Part shown: piece after piece, positions 14,936 to 23,887 of the stretch
Layout of the letters: each line of letters starts with the position of its first letter
Numbering within the stretch: position 1 is the first letter of the stretch
Source: Deltaproteobacteria bacterium
GTDB lineage: Bacteria > Myxococcota_A > Polyangia > Polyangiales > Ga0077539
Assembly (NCBI GenBank): GCA_016704445.1
Contig: JADJAE010000001.1
Coordinates: 62,001-126,000 of the forward strand
Direction of reading: 5' to 3'
Length of the DNA stretch: 64,000 nt
Notes under the pieces: model-generated
The model's database searches: none
Told to the model about the DNA's origin: nothing
What the model saw: the letters and a program-made list of their open reading frames with translations, nothing else
Made by a program: the position numbers and the translations under genes

Positions 14936-15685
14936 ATGGACAAGGTCTTGGCCGACGCCGACACGGCGTGCGCGGACATCCCCGAAGGAGCGAAGGTGCT
15001 CGCCGGTGGATTCGGGTTGTGCGGCATCCCCGAGAACTGCATCGGGGCGCTGCGACGCAAGGGCACTCGCGACCTCTGGGTGGTGAGCAACAACTGCGGC
15101 GTCGACGACTGGGGGCTCGGGCTGCTGCTCGGCAACAAGCAGCTCCGCAAGATGACCAGCAGCTACGTCGGCGAGAACAAGGAGTTCGAGCGGCAGTTTC
15201 TGAGCGGCGAGCTGGAGGTCGAGCTGGTGCCGCAGGGCACGCTGGCCGAGCGGCTGCGCGCGGGCGGATCGGGCATCCCTGCCTTCTTCACCCCGGCGGG
15301 CGTCGGGACGCAGGTCGCCGAGGGCGGGCTGCCGATGCTCTACGGGCCGGGCGGAAGCATCCGCAAGGCGAGCGAAAAGAAGGAGGTGCGGGTCTTCGAC
15401 GGCCGCGAGTACGTGATGGAGCGCGCCATCACCGGCGACTACGCCATCGTGAAGGCGTGGAAGGGCGACCGGCACGGCAACCTCCTGTTTCGCGCGAGCT
15501 CGCGCAACTTCAACCCGCTGTGCGCGATGGCCGCGAAGGTCACCATCGCGGAGATCGAGGAGCTGGTGGAGCCCGGCCAGATCGACCCCGACCAGGTGCA
15601 CCTGCCCGGGGTCTTCGTGCAGCGAGTGTTCGTCGGCCGGGACTACCAGAAGCGCATCGAGCGGCGCACGGTGCAGAAGGGATGA
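14936..15685 (+). CDS. scoA: 3-oxoacid (succinyl-CoA:acetoacetate) CoA-transferase, subunit A
   Basis: A 249-residue alpha subunit. The signature GGFGLCGIPENCIGAL near the N-terminus is diagnostic for class I CoA-transferases of the SCOT type, followed by SNNCGVDDWGLG, FFTPAGVGT and RASSRNFNPLCAMAA. With the beta subunit it moves CoA from succinyl-CoA to acetoacetate, for ketone-body use or breakdown of branched compounds. The ATGA at 15682-15685 couples it to subunit B. Upstream, a TTGACA (near 14858) and a GATATG about 19 nt further could form a promoter with a roughly 45-nt leader. Confidence 0.93.
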   Translation: MDKVLADADTACADIPEGAKVLAGGFGLCGIPENCIGALRRKGTRDLWVVSNNCGVDDWGLGLLLGNKQLRKMTSSYVGENKEFERQFLSGELEVELVPQGTLAERLRAGGSGIPAFFTPAGVGTQVAEGGLPMLYGPGGSIRKASEKKEVRVFDGREYVMERAITGDYAIVKAWKGDRHGNLLFRASSRNFNPLCAMAAKVTIAEIEELVEPGQIDPDQVHLPGVFVQRVFVGRDYQKRIERRTVQKG

Positions 15686-16344
15686 GCGCCATGTTGACCA
15701 GGGAACAGATCGCGCGGCGCGTCGCCCGCGAGCTCCGCGACGGCTTCTACGTGAACCTCGGCATCGGGATGCCGACGCTGGTGCCCAACTACGTGGCGCC
15801 TGGCGTCGAGGTGGTGCTCCAGAGCGAGAACGGCGTGCTGGGCGTCGGGCCCTACCCCCGCGCCGAGGCGGTCGATGCCGACCTCATCAACGCCGGCAAG
15901 GAGACCATCACGGTCATCCCCGGGGCGAGCTACTTCGACAGCGCGTCGAGCTTCTCGATGATCCGCGGGGGGCACATCGACCTGGCCATTCTCGGGGCGA
16001 TGCAGGTGAGCGAGACGGGTGACCTCGCCAACTGGATGATCCCCGGCAAGATGGTCAAGGGCATGGGCGGCGCGATGGACCTCGTGCACGGCGCCCGCCG
16101 CGTGATCGTGATGATGGAGCACTTCGCCAAGGACGGCGGCCTCAAGATCGTGAAGCAGTGCAACCTGCCGCTCACGGGCCGCAAGGTGGTCCACCGGATC
16201 ATCACGGACATGGCCGTCATCGACGTCACGCCCGACGGACTGCTCCTGAAGGAGCTCGCCCCCGGGGTGAGCGCCCGCGAGGTGCAGGACAAGACCGAGG
16301 CCACCCTCAAGGCCGCCCCCGACCTCTGCGAGATGGAACTCTGA
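15682..16344 (+). CDS. scoB: 3-oxoacid CoA-transferase, subunit B
   Basis: A 220-residue beta subunit overlapping subunit A by four bases (ATGA). It carries the catalytic Glu in SENGVLGVGP and the GxGxP-type NLGIGMPTLV motif. DKTEATLKAAPDL is near the end. A second ATG nine bases on (MLTREQI) is also a possible start. The full alpha-plus-beta pair is present, so the enzyme should be functional. It converges on the OmpA-family gene with only a 23-nt gap. Confidence 0.93.
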   Translation: MSAMLTREQIARRVARELRDGFYVNLGIGMPTLVPNYVAPGVEVVLQSENGVLGVGPYPRAEAVDADLINAGKETITVIPGASYFDSASSFSMIRGGHIDLAILGAMQVSETGDLANWMIPGKMVKGMGGAMDLVHGARRVIVMMEHFAKDGGLKIVKQCNLPLTGRKVVHRIITDMAVIDVTPDGLLLKELAPGVSAREVQDKTEATLKAAPDLCEMEL

Positions 16345-16367
16345 CCTCCACCCCCCCTCCGTGACGC

Positions 16368-17840
16368 TCAGCGCGTCGCGGGGGGAGACCGCTCCAGCAC
16401 CACGAACTCCACCCTCCGGTTCATCGCTCTCCCCGCAGGGGTCGCGTTGTCCACCAGCGGGCGCGTCCGCCCGTAGCCGCGCGCGACGAGCCTCGGCCGG
16501 TCGATGCCCCGTCCGACCAGCCAGTCACAGATCGACTCGGCCCTACGCCGGGAGAGCACCTGGTTGTGCTCGTCGCCCGCGCGGTCGTCGGTGTGCCCCT
16601 GCACCTCGATGCGCACGAGCTCCGGGTGCGCCTCCAGCGCCGCCGCGACCTCCATCAGCAGCGGCGCGCTCTCGGGCAGGATGACCGCGCGATCGATGGC
16701 GAAGCGGGGCTGCTGGGTGATCACCACCCGGTCGGCAGTGACGTATACCCGAGGGCAGCCGTGGGTCGCCGGGTCGCTCGTGGCCGGCCCGGCCTCGTCG
16801 GGGCAATGGTCGTCGTCGTTGGCGATGCCGTCGTGGTCGCGGTCTGGGTCGGGCGGCGGCGGTGGCGGCTCGACGACGGGCGGGGCCTCGGGCACCACGC
16901 GCTCGACGAAGGGGCACCCCCGGCGGCGCGAGTCGGGTCGCACCCCCGCTGGAACCTCGGGGCAGAGGTCGTCGGCGTCGGGCACGGCGTCGTGGTCGCG
17001 GTCGCTCACCACGACCACGGGCTCGGCGACCTGCGGTGCATAGCCCACGAGGCCCACCACGCGCACGTCGGCGGACCCTTCGCCGGCGATCAGGCGAGGC
17101 CCCGCGGCGACGCCCACCGCGAGGCCGCCGCGCCCGACGTGGTGCACCCCGCCGAGGGCCTCCAGCGAGAAGGCGCCGCCCGCGACAGGGTCGGCCAGCA
17201 GGGTCTCGGCGCTCGCCTCCAGGGTCACGAGCACCCGGGGGAGCAGCGGGATGGTGACGCCCGCGCGCGCCAGGAGCAGGTTCTCCCAGCCGGGGCGCAC
17301 CGCGAGGCCGAGGTTGGCGGCGAAGACGAAATCGCGCGCGTTGGTGAGTTCGAAGATCAGCCGGGGCACCACGCCCACCGCGCCGTCCCCCGCGTAGGCG
17401 CTCCCGCTGCCGGTGGGGAGAAGGAGCGTGGCGGCGAGCGCGAGGCGCCCCGAACCCCGGCGAGCGGGGCCCAGCACCCGAACTCTCGCATCGACGCGAA
17501 GGTCGCCGGGGGCGAGCGACGAGCCCGCCATCGAGATCTCCTGGGTGAGCACGACGGGCATCACCACGCCGAGCTGCACCCGGTCGAAGAGGCCGACGGT
17601 GGCGGCGAGGTGGGCCGTCACTCGCTGCTCGACGGGCACGCCGGAGAGCGAGCGCGCCCAGTCGACGGCGACGAGCCCGCCGACGCGGAGGTGCGGGGTG
17701 ACGAGGGCGCGCTCGGTGGCGTTGAGGTCCTCGCCAGAGGGCGGGGCGGCGTAGCGGCTGACGGACCAGCCCTGCGCGCTCGCACCCAGCGGAGCCGACG
17801 AGAGCGCGAGCGCGAGGAGGATCGGTCTCACGGGGCGCAC
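16368..17840 (-). CDS. OmpA-family outer membrane protein
   Basis: About 490 residues from a GTG start (17840; 17831 is equally possible). A signal peptide (ILLALALSSAPLGASAQ) leads into an N-terminal beta-barrel-like region (about residues 20-270, TLLLPTGSGSAYAGDG, alternating strands). Two thrombospondin type 3/calcium motifs follow (DRDHDAVPDADDLCP, DRDHDGIANDDDHCP), separated by a proline linker. The C-terminal OmpA/MotB domain binds peptidoglycan (VQGHTDDRAG, LSRRRAESICDWL, GYGRTRPLVDN, NRRVEFVV). It links the outer membrane to the cell wall. Diverges from the YebC gene. Confidence 0.87.
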   Translation of the reverse strand: MRPVRPILLALALSSAPLGASAQGWSVSRYAAPPSGEDLNATERALVTPHLRVGGLVAVDWARSLSGVPVEQRVTAHLAATVGLFDRVQLGVVMPVVLTQEISMAGSSLAPGDLRVDARVRVLGPARRGSGRLALAATLLLPTGSGSAYAGDGAVGVVPRLIFELTNARDFVFAANLGLAVRPGWENLLLARAGVTIPLLPRVLVTLEASAETLLADPVAGGAFSLEALGGVHHVGRGGLAVGVAAGPRLIAGEGSADVRVVGLVGYAPQVAEPVVVVSDRDHDAVPDADDLCPEVPAGVRPDSRRRGCPFVERVVPEAPPVVEPPPPPPDPDRDHDGIANDDDHCPDEAGPATSDPATHGCPRVYVTADRVVITQQPRFAIDRAVILPESAPLLMEVAAALEAHPELVRIEVQGHTDDRAGDEHNQVLSRRRAESICDWLVGRGIDRPRLVARGYGRTRPLVDNATPAGRAMNRRVEFVVLERSPPATR

Positions 17841-17918
17841 CGTGCCGCGTCTCCGCCTCGCAGGGAAGCGGCGGACGCCCTCGCGCGCGGCGCGCCGAAG
17901 TGATATCCGCGACGGCCT

Positions 17919-18620
17919 ATGGGCGCACAGTGGAAGCAGAAGGGCCGGGAGCTCGCGGCGAACGCCAAGGGCAAGGTGATGACCAAGCTCACCAAGGAGA
18001 TCATGATCGCGGCGCGAGACGGGGCCGACCCGAGCGGCAACTCGCGGCTGCGCATGGCGCTCGACGCCGCCCGCAAGGCGTCGATGACCAAGGACACCAT
18101 GGAGCGCGCCATCAAGAAGGGCGCTGGGATGCTCGACGAGGGCCTGAGCTTCGACACGGTGTCCTACGAGGGCTTCGCGCCCCACCAGGTTCCGGTGATC
18201 GTGGAGTGCCTTACGGACAACCGTAACCGCACCTCGTCGAACGTCCGCATCCTCTTCAAGAAGGGCCAGATCGCGGCGGCCGGCGCGGTGTCCTGGGACT
18301 TCGCCCGGCTGGGCGCGGTCGAGGCGACTCCCCCCGCGGGCGCGTCGGTCGACCCCGAGGAGGCCGCCATCGAGAGCGGCGCGCAGGACCTCGAGGCCAA
18401 CGACGACGGCTCGACGGTCTTCTACACCGAGCCGACGGACCTCGACCTGGTCTCCAAGGCCCTCGCCGAGCGCAAGTGGACGGTGCTCTCCGCGAAGCTG
18501 ATCTGGAAGGCGAAGAACCCCGTGACCGTCGACGACGCGCAGCGCGCCGAGGTGGAGTCCTTCCTCGCCGCGCTCGACGACGACGACGACGTGCAGACGC
18601 TCTTCGTCGGCCTCGCCTGA
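17919..18620 (+). CDS. YebC/PmpR-family regulator or translation factor
   Basis: A 233-residue member of the YebC family: MGAQWKQKGRELAANAKGK, DPSGNSRLRMALDAARKASM, then acidic domains two and three. Members act as DNA-binding regulators or, for YebC_I/II types, as ribosome-associated factors; which applies here is open. The N-terminal text (AQWKQKG rather than GHSKWANI) marks a shorter, divergent subgroup. There is no Shine-Dalgarno; TGATAT ends 12 nt before the ATG. Convergent with the phosphomutase gene. Confidence 0.9.
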   Translation: MGAQWKQKGRELAANAKGKVMTKLTKEIMIAARDGADPSGNSRLRMALDAARKASMTKDTMERAIKKGAGMLDEGLSFDTVSYEGFAPHQVPVIVECLTDNRNRTSSNVRILFKKGQIAAAGAVSWDFARLGAVEATPPAGASVDPEEAAIESGAQDLEANDDGSTVFYTEPTDLDLVSKALAERKWTVLSAKLIWKAKNPVTVDDAQRAEVESFLAALDDDDDVQTLFVGLA

Positions 18621-18629
18621 CGTCCTCCG

Positions 18630-20360
18630 CTACGCCCCCGGGTCGCGCGTCGCGGCCTCCTTCAGGAAGTCCTCCCTCAGCGCCGCGAGGTTCACGGCCG
18701 CCCGCGCGGCCTGGGCCTCGGCCGCCTCGCCCGCCATCCGCGGCTCGCGGTGGTCGAAGTAGTACTTGATCTTCGGCTCGGTCCCGCTCGGGCGCAGCAT
18801 CACGCGCGCCCCGCCCTCGAGCTCCAGCCGCAGCACGTCCGAGGGCGGCAGCCCCAGCGAGCGCTCCCCTCGAGCGTCGCGGCGCGTGCCCGCCTGGAAG
18901 TCCGACCAGGCCACCACCCGCTTGCCGCCCAGCGACTCCAACGGCCTCGCCCGGAAGGCCGCCATGATGTCCGCGATGCGCTGCTGCCCCGCGGCGCCGG
19001 GCGCCACCACGTTGTGCTGCCCCGACACGAAGAGCCCGTGCGTGGCGTAGATCTCCTCCAGCCGGTCGAGCAGGGTCTTGCCCTGGGACTTCAGCTCCGA
19101 GGCGAGCGAGGCCAGCAGCAGCGCCGCCGACACGCCATCCTTGTCGCGCACCCACGGCGTGACCGCGTACCCGAGCGCCTCCTCGTACCCGAACAGGAAC
19201 AGCGCCCCCGAGCGCGCCGCCGCCTCGATGGCGGTGTGGGCGATCCACTTGAAGCCGGTGAGGGTCTCGACGTACTGCGCGCCGTAGGTTTCAGCCATCA
19301 CGCCGAGCAGCGGCGACGAGACGATGGTCGTGGCCACGACGCGCGGCCCGGAGGTGCGCCGCAGGAGGTGGTCTCCCAGCAGCGCTCCGACCTCGTTGCC
19401 CGTGAGCGGCCGCCAGCGCTCTCCCTCCGGAACCGCCGCCGCCATGCGGTCGGCGTCCGGGTCGTTGGCGATCGCGAGGTCGGCGTTCTTCGAGGCGGCG
19501 AGGGCCAGCAGGAGGTCCATCGCGCCGGGCTCCTCGGGGTTGGGGAAGCGCACCGTGGGGAAGCGCCCGTCGGGCTGCGACTGCTCGGCGACGGAATACA
19601 CGTCCCCGTAAGGCTTGAGCACCGCCATGCTGAACCGGTCGCCCACGCCGTGCATCGCCGTGTACGCGATGGTGAGCGGCGCGGTGGGTACGCAGGTCTG
19701 CCGCACGAGGTCGAGGTAGTCCGACTCCACCGCCTCGCCGAGCGGCTCGTAGAGGCCTCGCGCCCGGGCCTCGGGCTCATCGAGACAGGCGACCTCGGAG
19801 AGCGCCCCGATCGCCGCGATGGCCTGCGCGATGCCCGCGTCCACCGGCGGAACGATCTGCGCCCCGTGCTCCCAGTACACCTTGTAGCCGTTGTACTCGG
19901 GCGGGTTGTGGCTCGCGGTGACCATCACCCCCGCCGCCGCCCCGAGCCGCTTCACCGCAAACGCCACCAGCGGCGTCGGAACATCCCTCCCGAACACCCT
20001 CGCCCGCACCCCTTCGCCCGCGAGCGCCCTCGCCACGTCCTCCGAGAACGTCCGGCTCCCTCTCCGCCCGTCGTAGCCCACCACCACGCCGCGCTGCGCC
20101 GCGCCCTCCACCGTCGCCTTGAGGTAGCGCGCGAGCGCCGCCGTGGTCCGCAGCACCACCGCCCGGTTCATCCGGTTGGGCCCCGCGCCCATCACCCCTC
20201 GCAGCCCGGCTGTCCCGAAGGCCAGCGCGCTCCCGAAGCGATCGGCCAGCGCCGCCTCGTCGCCGCCCGCGAGCAGCGCCTCCAGCTCCGCCCGGGTCTC
20301 CGGGTCGGGGTCTTCCTGCATCCACCGCCGCGCCACGCCCCGAAGCTCTTCCGCGTTCAT
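18630..20360 (-). CDS. Phosphoglucomutase/phosphomannomutase-family enzyme (PgcA/PGM2 type)
   Basis: A 576-residue alpha-D-phosphohexomutase, the usual length for the PgcA/PGM2 branch. It has the phosphoserine loop VTASHNPPEYNGYK, the metal loop NDPDADRMA, the sugar-specificity loop GYEEALGYAV and the phosphate-binding RPSGTEPKIKYYF. It interconverts hexose (or pentose) 1- and 6-phosphates, feeding glycogen, trehalose or envelope sugars. Its ATG overlaps the stop of the MBL-fold gene (ATGA), so the two are expressed together. Confidence 0.9.
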   Translation of the reverse strand: MNAEELRGVARRWMQEDPDPETRAELEALLAGGDEAALADRFGSALAFGTAGLRGVMGAGPNRMNRAVVLRTTAALARYLKATVEGAAQRGVVVGYDGRRGSRTFSEDVARALAGEGVRARVFGRDVPTPLVAFAVKRLGAAAGVMVTASHNPPEYNGYKVYWEHGAQIVPPVDAGIAQAIAAIGALSEVACLDEPEARARGLYEPLGEAVESDYLDLVRQTCVPTAPLTIAYTAMHGVGDRFSMAVLKPYGDVYSVAEQSQPDGRFPTVRFPNPEEPGAMDLLLALAASKNADLAIANDPDADRMAAAVPEGERWRPLTGNEVGALLGDHLLRRTSGPRVVATTIVSSPLLGVMAETYGAQYVETLTGFKWIAHTAIEAAARSGALFLFGYEEALGYAVTPWVRDKDGVSAALLLASLASELKSQGKTLLDRLEEIYATHGLFVSGQHNVVAPGAAGQQRIADIMAAFRARPLESLGGKRVVAWSDFQAGTRRDARGERSLGLPPSDVLRLELEGGARVMLRPSGTEPKIKYYFDHREPRMAGEAAEAQAARAAVNLAALREDFLKEAATRDPGA

Positions 20361-21226
20361 CTCTCGTCCTCCGTCGGGCGCCATCGCGCCGCCGCATCGT
20401 TTCCGGTCTGGGTGATCTTCTCGCTCCGCCGCAGCCGCTCGAGGTGCGCCCGCGCGCTCCTCGCCGCCACCGGCCAGAGCCACACCGGCGCGTCGTCGTA
20501 GGCCCGCGCCACCACCGCGCCCAGGGTCTCGGCCCCCGCCGCTACGGCCCTGCGCACGCGCTCCTCGCGCGCCTCGCGGTGCGCCACGTAGGCCGTGAGC
20601 TTCGCCACCCCGTCGGCGATCGGATCGCCGTGCGCCGGGAAGAGGGTGGTCGGCGCGAGCGCGGCCATGCGCCGCAGCTGCGCGATGTAGTCGTCCATGT
20701 CGCCGTCGTCGTCGGGGTCGATGACGATGGTGCTGAGCGACGAGAGCATGTCGCCGACGATCATCCACCGCGCACGGCGCTCGAAGAGACACACGTGCCC
20801 GGGGGCGTGCCCGGGGGTGTGGAGCACCGCGAGGTCGAGCCCCACGGGCTTACCGAGATCGGTATTCGTCTCGTCGAGCAGCGCGTGCACCGTGACCCTC
20901 CCTGCGAGCTTGTCGCGGGTGCGGGCGTGCGCCATGAGCGGAACGCCGAAGCGCTCGCACACCGCCTCGGCGCCGCCGATGTGATCGGGGTGGTGGTGCG
21001 TGGCGATGACCCCGACGAGCCGGTGCCCCCGGTCGAGGCGCCCCTCGATGAGGTCGTGCAGCCGGGCCTGCTCGGCGCCATACGGCGACGAGGGCTCGAC
21101 CAGGTAGAAGTCGCGCCGACCCACGAAGTAGGAGTTGGTGTGCGTCGCGGGAGCCAGCGTCGGGGTGCGGAGCGGCAGGCGCTCGACCTCGGGCGCGGAG
21201 GTGTCCTGGAGGCTGTCGTCGCTCAT
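20357..21226 (-). CDS. MBL-fold metallohydrolase, LACTB2/glyoxalase II-like
   Basis: A 289-residue beta-lactamase-fold hydrolase with the binuclear metal site H77-x-H79-x-D81-H82, then HTPGHAPGH, VGDML and PAHGDPI. The C-terminal winged-helix-like end (RLRRSEKITQTG) is typical of the LACTB2-like subgroup, whose members act on thioesters or RNA. The substrate is unknown. It is the first gene of a two-gene operon with the phosphohexomutase. Confidence 0.85.
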   Translation of the reverse strand: MSDDSLQDTSAPEVERLPLRTPTLAPATHTNSYFVGRRDFYLVEPSSPYGAEQARLHDLIEGRLDRGHRLVGVIATHHHPDHIGGAEAVCERFGVPLMAHARTRDKLAGRVTVHALLDETNTDLGKPVGLDLAVLHTPGHAPGHVCLFERRARWMIVGDMLSSLSTIVIDPDDDGDMDDYIAQLRRMAALAPTTLFPAHGDPIADGVAKLTAYVAHREAREERVRRAVAAGAETLGAVVARAYDDAPVWLWPVAARSARAHLERLRRSEKITQTGNDAAARWRPTEDER

Positions 21227-21243
21227 CTCTGCAACCGCGCGGC

Positions 21244-21249
21244 ACCCTA
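21244..21249 (-). promoter_or_regulatory. TAGGGT -10-like box of the MBL-fold gene
   Basis: It ends 17 nt before the ATG at 21226; a start about 7 nt downstream would give a leader of roughly 10 nt. No Shine-Dalgarno is visible. Weaker than the other cases. Confidence 0.3.
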
Positions 21250-21292
21250 TCACGGCGTCCCGTGGAGCTCTCGTGATGGTACCGTCCCGCCG

Positions 21293-23080
21293 GTGAACCC
21301 CACCCTTCGCTGGAGCGGCTGCCTCGTGATGGTCGCCGCGCTTGGCTGTCGCGGCACCGCGACCAACCTCGACTTCGATGTCCCCGTGGCCGATCGCGGC
21401 GCGGCGCTCGTCGACTCGGGAGCGACGGACGTCTCGATGCCTCGGGATGCCACCGACCTCGACGCCACGACTTCTGACACACCGCCGCCCTCCGACCTCG
21501 GACCTGGCCTCGACGCGCCCGCGGACGTGCCCGCCCTCGACCGGCCCCTCGTCGACGCGCCCGCCCTCGACCGGCCCCTCGTCGACGCGCCGATCGCGAT
21601 GGATGTCCGCAGCGACCTGGGGGGGCCGGTCGACACGGGCGCTGTCGACGTGGGCGCCGTCGATGTGCCCCGCACCGACGTGGGGCCGGTCACCGCGGGC
21701 ATCGGCGAGGGCCTCTCGCCGGACGCCCGGCCGGAGCTTCGGGTGTCGTGCGGCATGACCCCGCCGACGCCCCGGGTCACGGCGGGCGCGGCCGACCGCT
21801 TCGTCCTCCGCGGCCGGGTGGTGACGCCCACCGGGGTGCTCTCCCCCGGCGAGGTCTTCATCACCGGCGGAACGCTCACCTGCGTCGCCGCGAGCTGCGC
21901 CGCTCGCACTGGCTATGCGGGCGCCACGATCATCGAGACCGGCGGCATCATCGCCCCGGGGATGATCGATACGCACAACCACCCGCAGTACGACTTCCTC
22001 CCTCCCTGGACGCCGCCGCGCCGCTTCACCCGCTCCGACCAGTGGCAGGGCGTGCCCGAGTACCGGGCCTTCACCGAGGTGCTCCGCAACAACGAGAACC
22101 TCAACAACAACACCTGCGCGATGGTGAAGTGGGGCGAGCTCCGCGCGCTCATCGCGGGCACCACGACGATCCAGGGCGGGCCCAACCTCAACTGCGTGAC
22201 CCGCACGCTCGCGCGCAACATCGAGTCGGGCAACGACTTCGAGGGCGTCGACCACCACCGGCCCAACACCCTCGGCATCGCGACGGTCAGCTCGTCCGAC
22301 GCGATGGGCCTCCGCGCCGACATGGACTCCGGGCAGCTCACCGCGTACCTCCTCCACCTGAGCGAGGGCATCGACGAGCCCGCGCGACGCGAGTTCGACC
22401 TGCTGGTCTCGCGCAACCTCCTGACCCCGGCGATGGTGATCATCCATGGCACCGCGCTGGGCGCCCCGGAGTTCGCGCAGATGGGCGCGGCGCGCGCGAA
22501 GCTCATCTGGTCGCCGCGCTCCAACATCATCCTCTACGGCCGCACCACCAACGTCGGCCTCGCGCTCGACCGAGGGATCACCGTCGCCCTCGCCCCCGAC
22601 TGGACCCCCTCCGGGGGCCCCAACCTGCTCTCCGAGCTGCGCTACGGGCGCTACGTCTCGCAGGCCGCCATGGGGGGCCGGCTCAGCTCGCGAGACCTCG
22701 TGGAGATGGTCACCTCCCGGGCCGCCACCGCCGTCGACCGGCCGCAGGTGGGCTCGCTGGTCGAGGGCCGCTACGCCGACGTCATGGTGATCCCCGACCG
22801 CGGCTGCGACGCCTACGACAGCCTCGTCGACGCGCCCACGGCGGACGTCCGCCTGGTGGTCCTCGGGGGCCGACCCGTGTACGGCGAGGCCGCGATGATG
22901 GGCGCACTCCCCAGCGAGGCGCGCGCCCGCTGCGAGCCGGTCACCGTCTGCGGCCAGCCGAAGACCATCTGCGTGGCGCTGGCCTCGACCGCCAACAGCC
23001 TCAACCAGTCGCTCGCGGACATCGAGGCACAGCTCCGGGTCTTCACCACCCCGTACCCCCTGGCGCCCCTGTGTCCTTGA
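21293..23080 (+). CDS. Amidohydrolase-family lipoprotein
   Basis: About 595 residues from a GTG at 21293. The lipobox AALGC puts the lipidated Cys at residue 19. An Asp/Pro/Ala linker of about 120 residues follows, including a perfect internal duplication. The catalytic part resembles cytosine deaminase/chlorohydrolase-type amidohydrolases: GMIDTHNHPQYD (metal His pair), VIIHGTALG, SPRSNIILYG and LAPDWTPSGGPN. It should hydrolyse an amide or amine on a small ring compound outside the cytoplasm. A surface-anchored enzyme of this family is unusual, as most are cytoplasmic. Confidence 0.82.
   Translation: MNPTLRWSGCLVMVAALGCRGTATNLDFDVPVADRGAALVDSGATDVSMPRDATDLDATTSDTPPPSDLGPGLDAPADVPALDRPLVDAPALDRPLVDAPIAMDVRSDLGGPVDTGAVDVGAVDVPRTDVGPVTAGIGEGLSPDARPELRVSCGMTPPTPRVTAGAADRFVLRGRVVTPTGVLSPGEVFITGGTLTCVAASCAARTGYAGATIIETGGIIAPGMIDTHNHPQYDFLPPWTPPRRFTRSDQWQGVPEYRAFTEVLRNNENLNNNTCAMVKWGELRALIAGTTTIQGGPNLNCVTRTLARNIESGNDFEGVDHHRPNTLGIATVSSSDAMGLRADMDSGQLTAYLLHLSEGIDEPARREFDLLVSRNLLTPAMVIIHGTALGAPEFAQMGAARAKLIWSPRSNIILYGRTTNVGLALDRGITVALAPDWTPSGGPNLLSELRYGRYVSQAAMGGRLSSRDLVEMVTSRAATAVDRPQVGSLVEGRYADVMVIPDRGCDAYDSLVDAPTADVRLVVLGGRPVYGEAAMMGALPSEARARCEPVTVCGQPKTICVALASTANSLNQSLADIEAQLRVFTTPYPLAPLCP
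21531..21590 (+). repeat. Perfect 30-bp tandem duplication in the lipoprotein linker
   Basis: Two identical 30-bp units (21531-21560 and 21561-21590) lie end to end in the Asp/Pro linker and encode PALDRPLVDA twice. Identity at every base implies a recent slippage or duplication. Confidence 0.9.
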
Positions 23081-23115
23081 CGGGGGCCATCGCCCGCGGC
23101 TAACGCTTCTGCGCC

Positions 23116-23403
23116 ATGGCCGAAAACGAACGCCTCCTGGGAATGCTCCGCGCCCTCTCCGACGTGAAGGAAGAGGATGGCGTCTTCACCGCGCCGGAGA
23201 CCGCGCTCCTGACCCTGCACGCCGGCCACGAGGGCGTGCCGCTGACGGTCACGCAGGTGACGACGGCGGCGGTGCGCGGCGCCCTGATGGTCGCCCAGAC
23301 CACCAAGGGACAGCGCTACGTGCTCAACGCGAGCGACGTGTACGCGATCGCCCAGGAGTCGTCCCCGACCGACCGGGGCGGCCGCAAGGCAGGCTTCTTC
23401 TGA
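23116..23403 (+). CDS. Small conserved-looking protein of unknown function
   Basis: A 95-residue cytoplasmic protein with no signal peptide. It looks like a single small alpha/beta domain (LRALSDVKEEDGVFTAPETALL, then VTQVTTAAVRGALMVAQ) ending GGRKAGFF. I do not recognise the family. It lies 35 nt after the amidohydrolase gene and ahead of a strong hairpin, so it may be the last gene of that transcript, though it also has TAACGC about 10 nt before its ATG. Confidence 0.6.
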   Translation: MAENERLLGMLRALSDVKEEDGVFTAPETALLTLHAGHEGVPLTVTQVTTAAVRGALMVAQTTKGQRYVLNASDVYAIAQESSPTDRGGRKAGFF

Positions 23404-23417
23404 AGGGTGTTCGAGGC

Positions 23418-23443
23418 GTCCTCTACCCGGTCGGGTAGAGGAC
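23418..23443. terminator. Strong bidirectional hairpin
   Basis: A perfect 11-bp stem (GTCCTCTACCC / GGGTAGAGGAC) closes a 4-nt GGTC loop between the convergent genes ending at 23403 and 23464. No T tract follows, as is common in very GC-rich genomes. Confidence 0.8.
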
Positions 23444-23463
23444 CGTAGCCGCGGAGCGTCAGG

Positions 23464-23880
23464 TCACGGACCGACGCGCACGCCGGCGTTGAAGGTCGGC
23501 ACCGCCACCCCGGCGTTGACGCGCACGCCGTAGCCCGGCCGACCGTAGACGGGCTGCTGATACTGCTGCTGCTGGTACTGGGGCTGCGCCACGACGACCC
23601 CGGTGTTGTAGCCCGGCTGCGCATAGACCGGCTGGGTCACCACGGTGGTGCCGCCGTAGCCGCGGAAGAAGGGCGCGTGGCGCTGGTAATACCCGGGCTG
23701 GTAATACACCCCGCCGTAGTTTCCGCCCTGGTAATAGACCGTGTTCGGCTGGGCTACGGTGGCGTAGCCATAGCTGGCGTAGCCCGGACGCGCCGAGACG
23801 AGGCAGCCGCCGAGCGCGTAGGCGGCGCCGGTGACACCGGCTACGAGGAGGAGGGATCGGCTGATGGTCTTGAGGTTCAT
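23464..23880 (-). CDS. Small Tyr/Gln/Pro-rich lipoprotein
   Basis: A 138-residue lipoprotein. From MNLKTISRS the signal peptide ends at a good lipobox (YALGGC). The mature part is low complexity, rich in Tyr, Gln, Pro, Gly and Val (YYQPGYYQ, QYQQQQYQQP), with no enzyme motif. It is probably a structural surface or matrix protein. The ATG at 23880 is supported by a TAGCGT box 7 nt upstream, which excludes the in-frame ATG at 23904. Confidence 0.7.
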   Translation of the reverse strand: MNLKTISRSLLLVAGVTGAAYALGGCLVSARPGYASYGYATVAQPNTVYYQGGNYGGVYYQPGYYQRHAPFFRGYGGTTVVTQPVYAQPGYNTGVVVAQPQYQQQQYQQPVYGRPGYGVRVNAGVAVPTFNAGVRVGP

Positions 23881-23887
23881 GGTCTTG

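Noticed and set aside
16351..16385. Possible terminator between scoB and the OmpA gene (C run, GACGC/GCGTC, G run)
   Set aside because: The stem needs a large asymmetric internal loop and overlaps the OmpA coding end; too weak to annotate.
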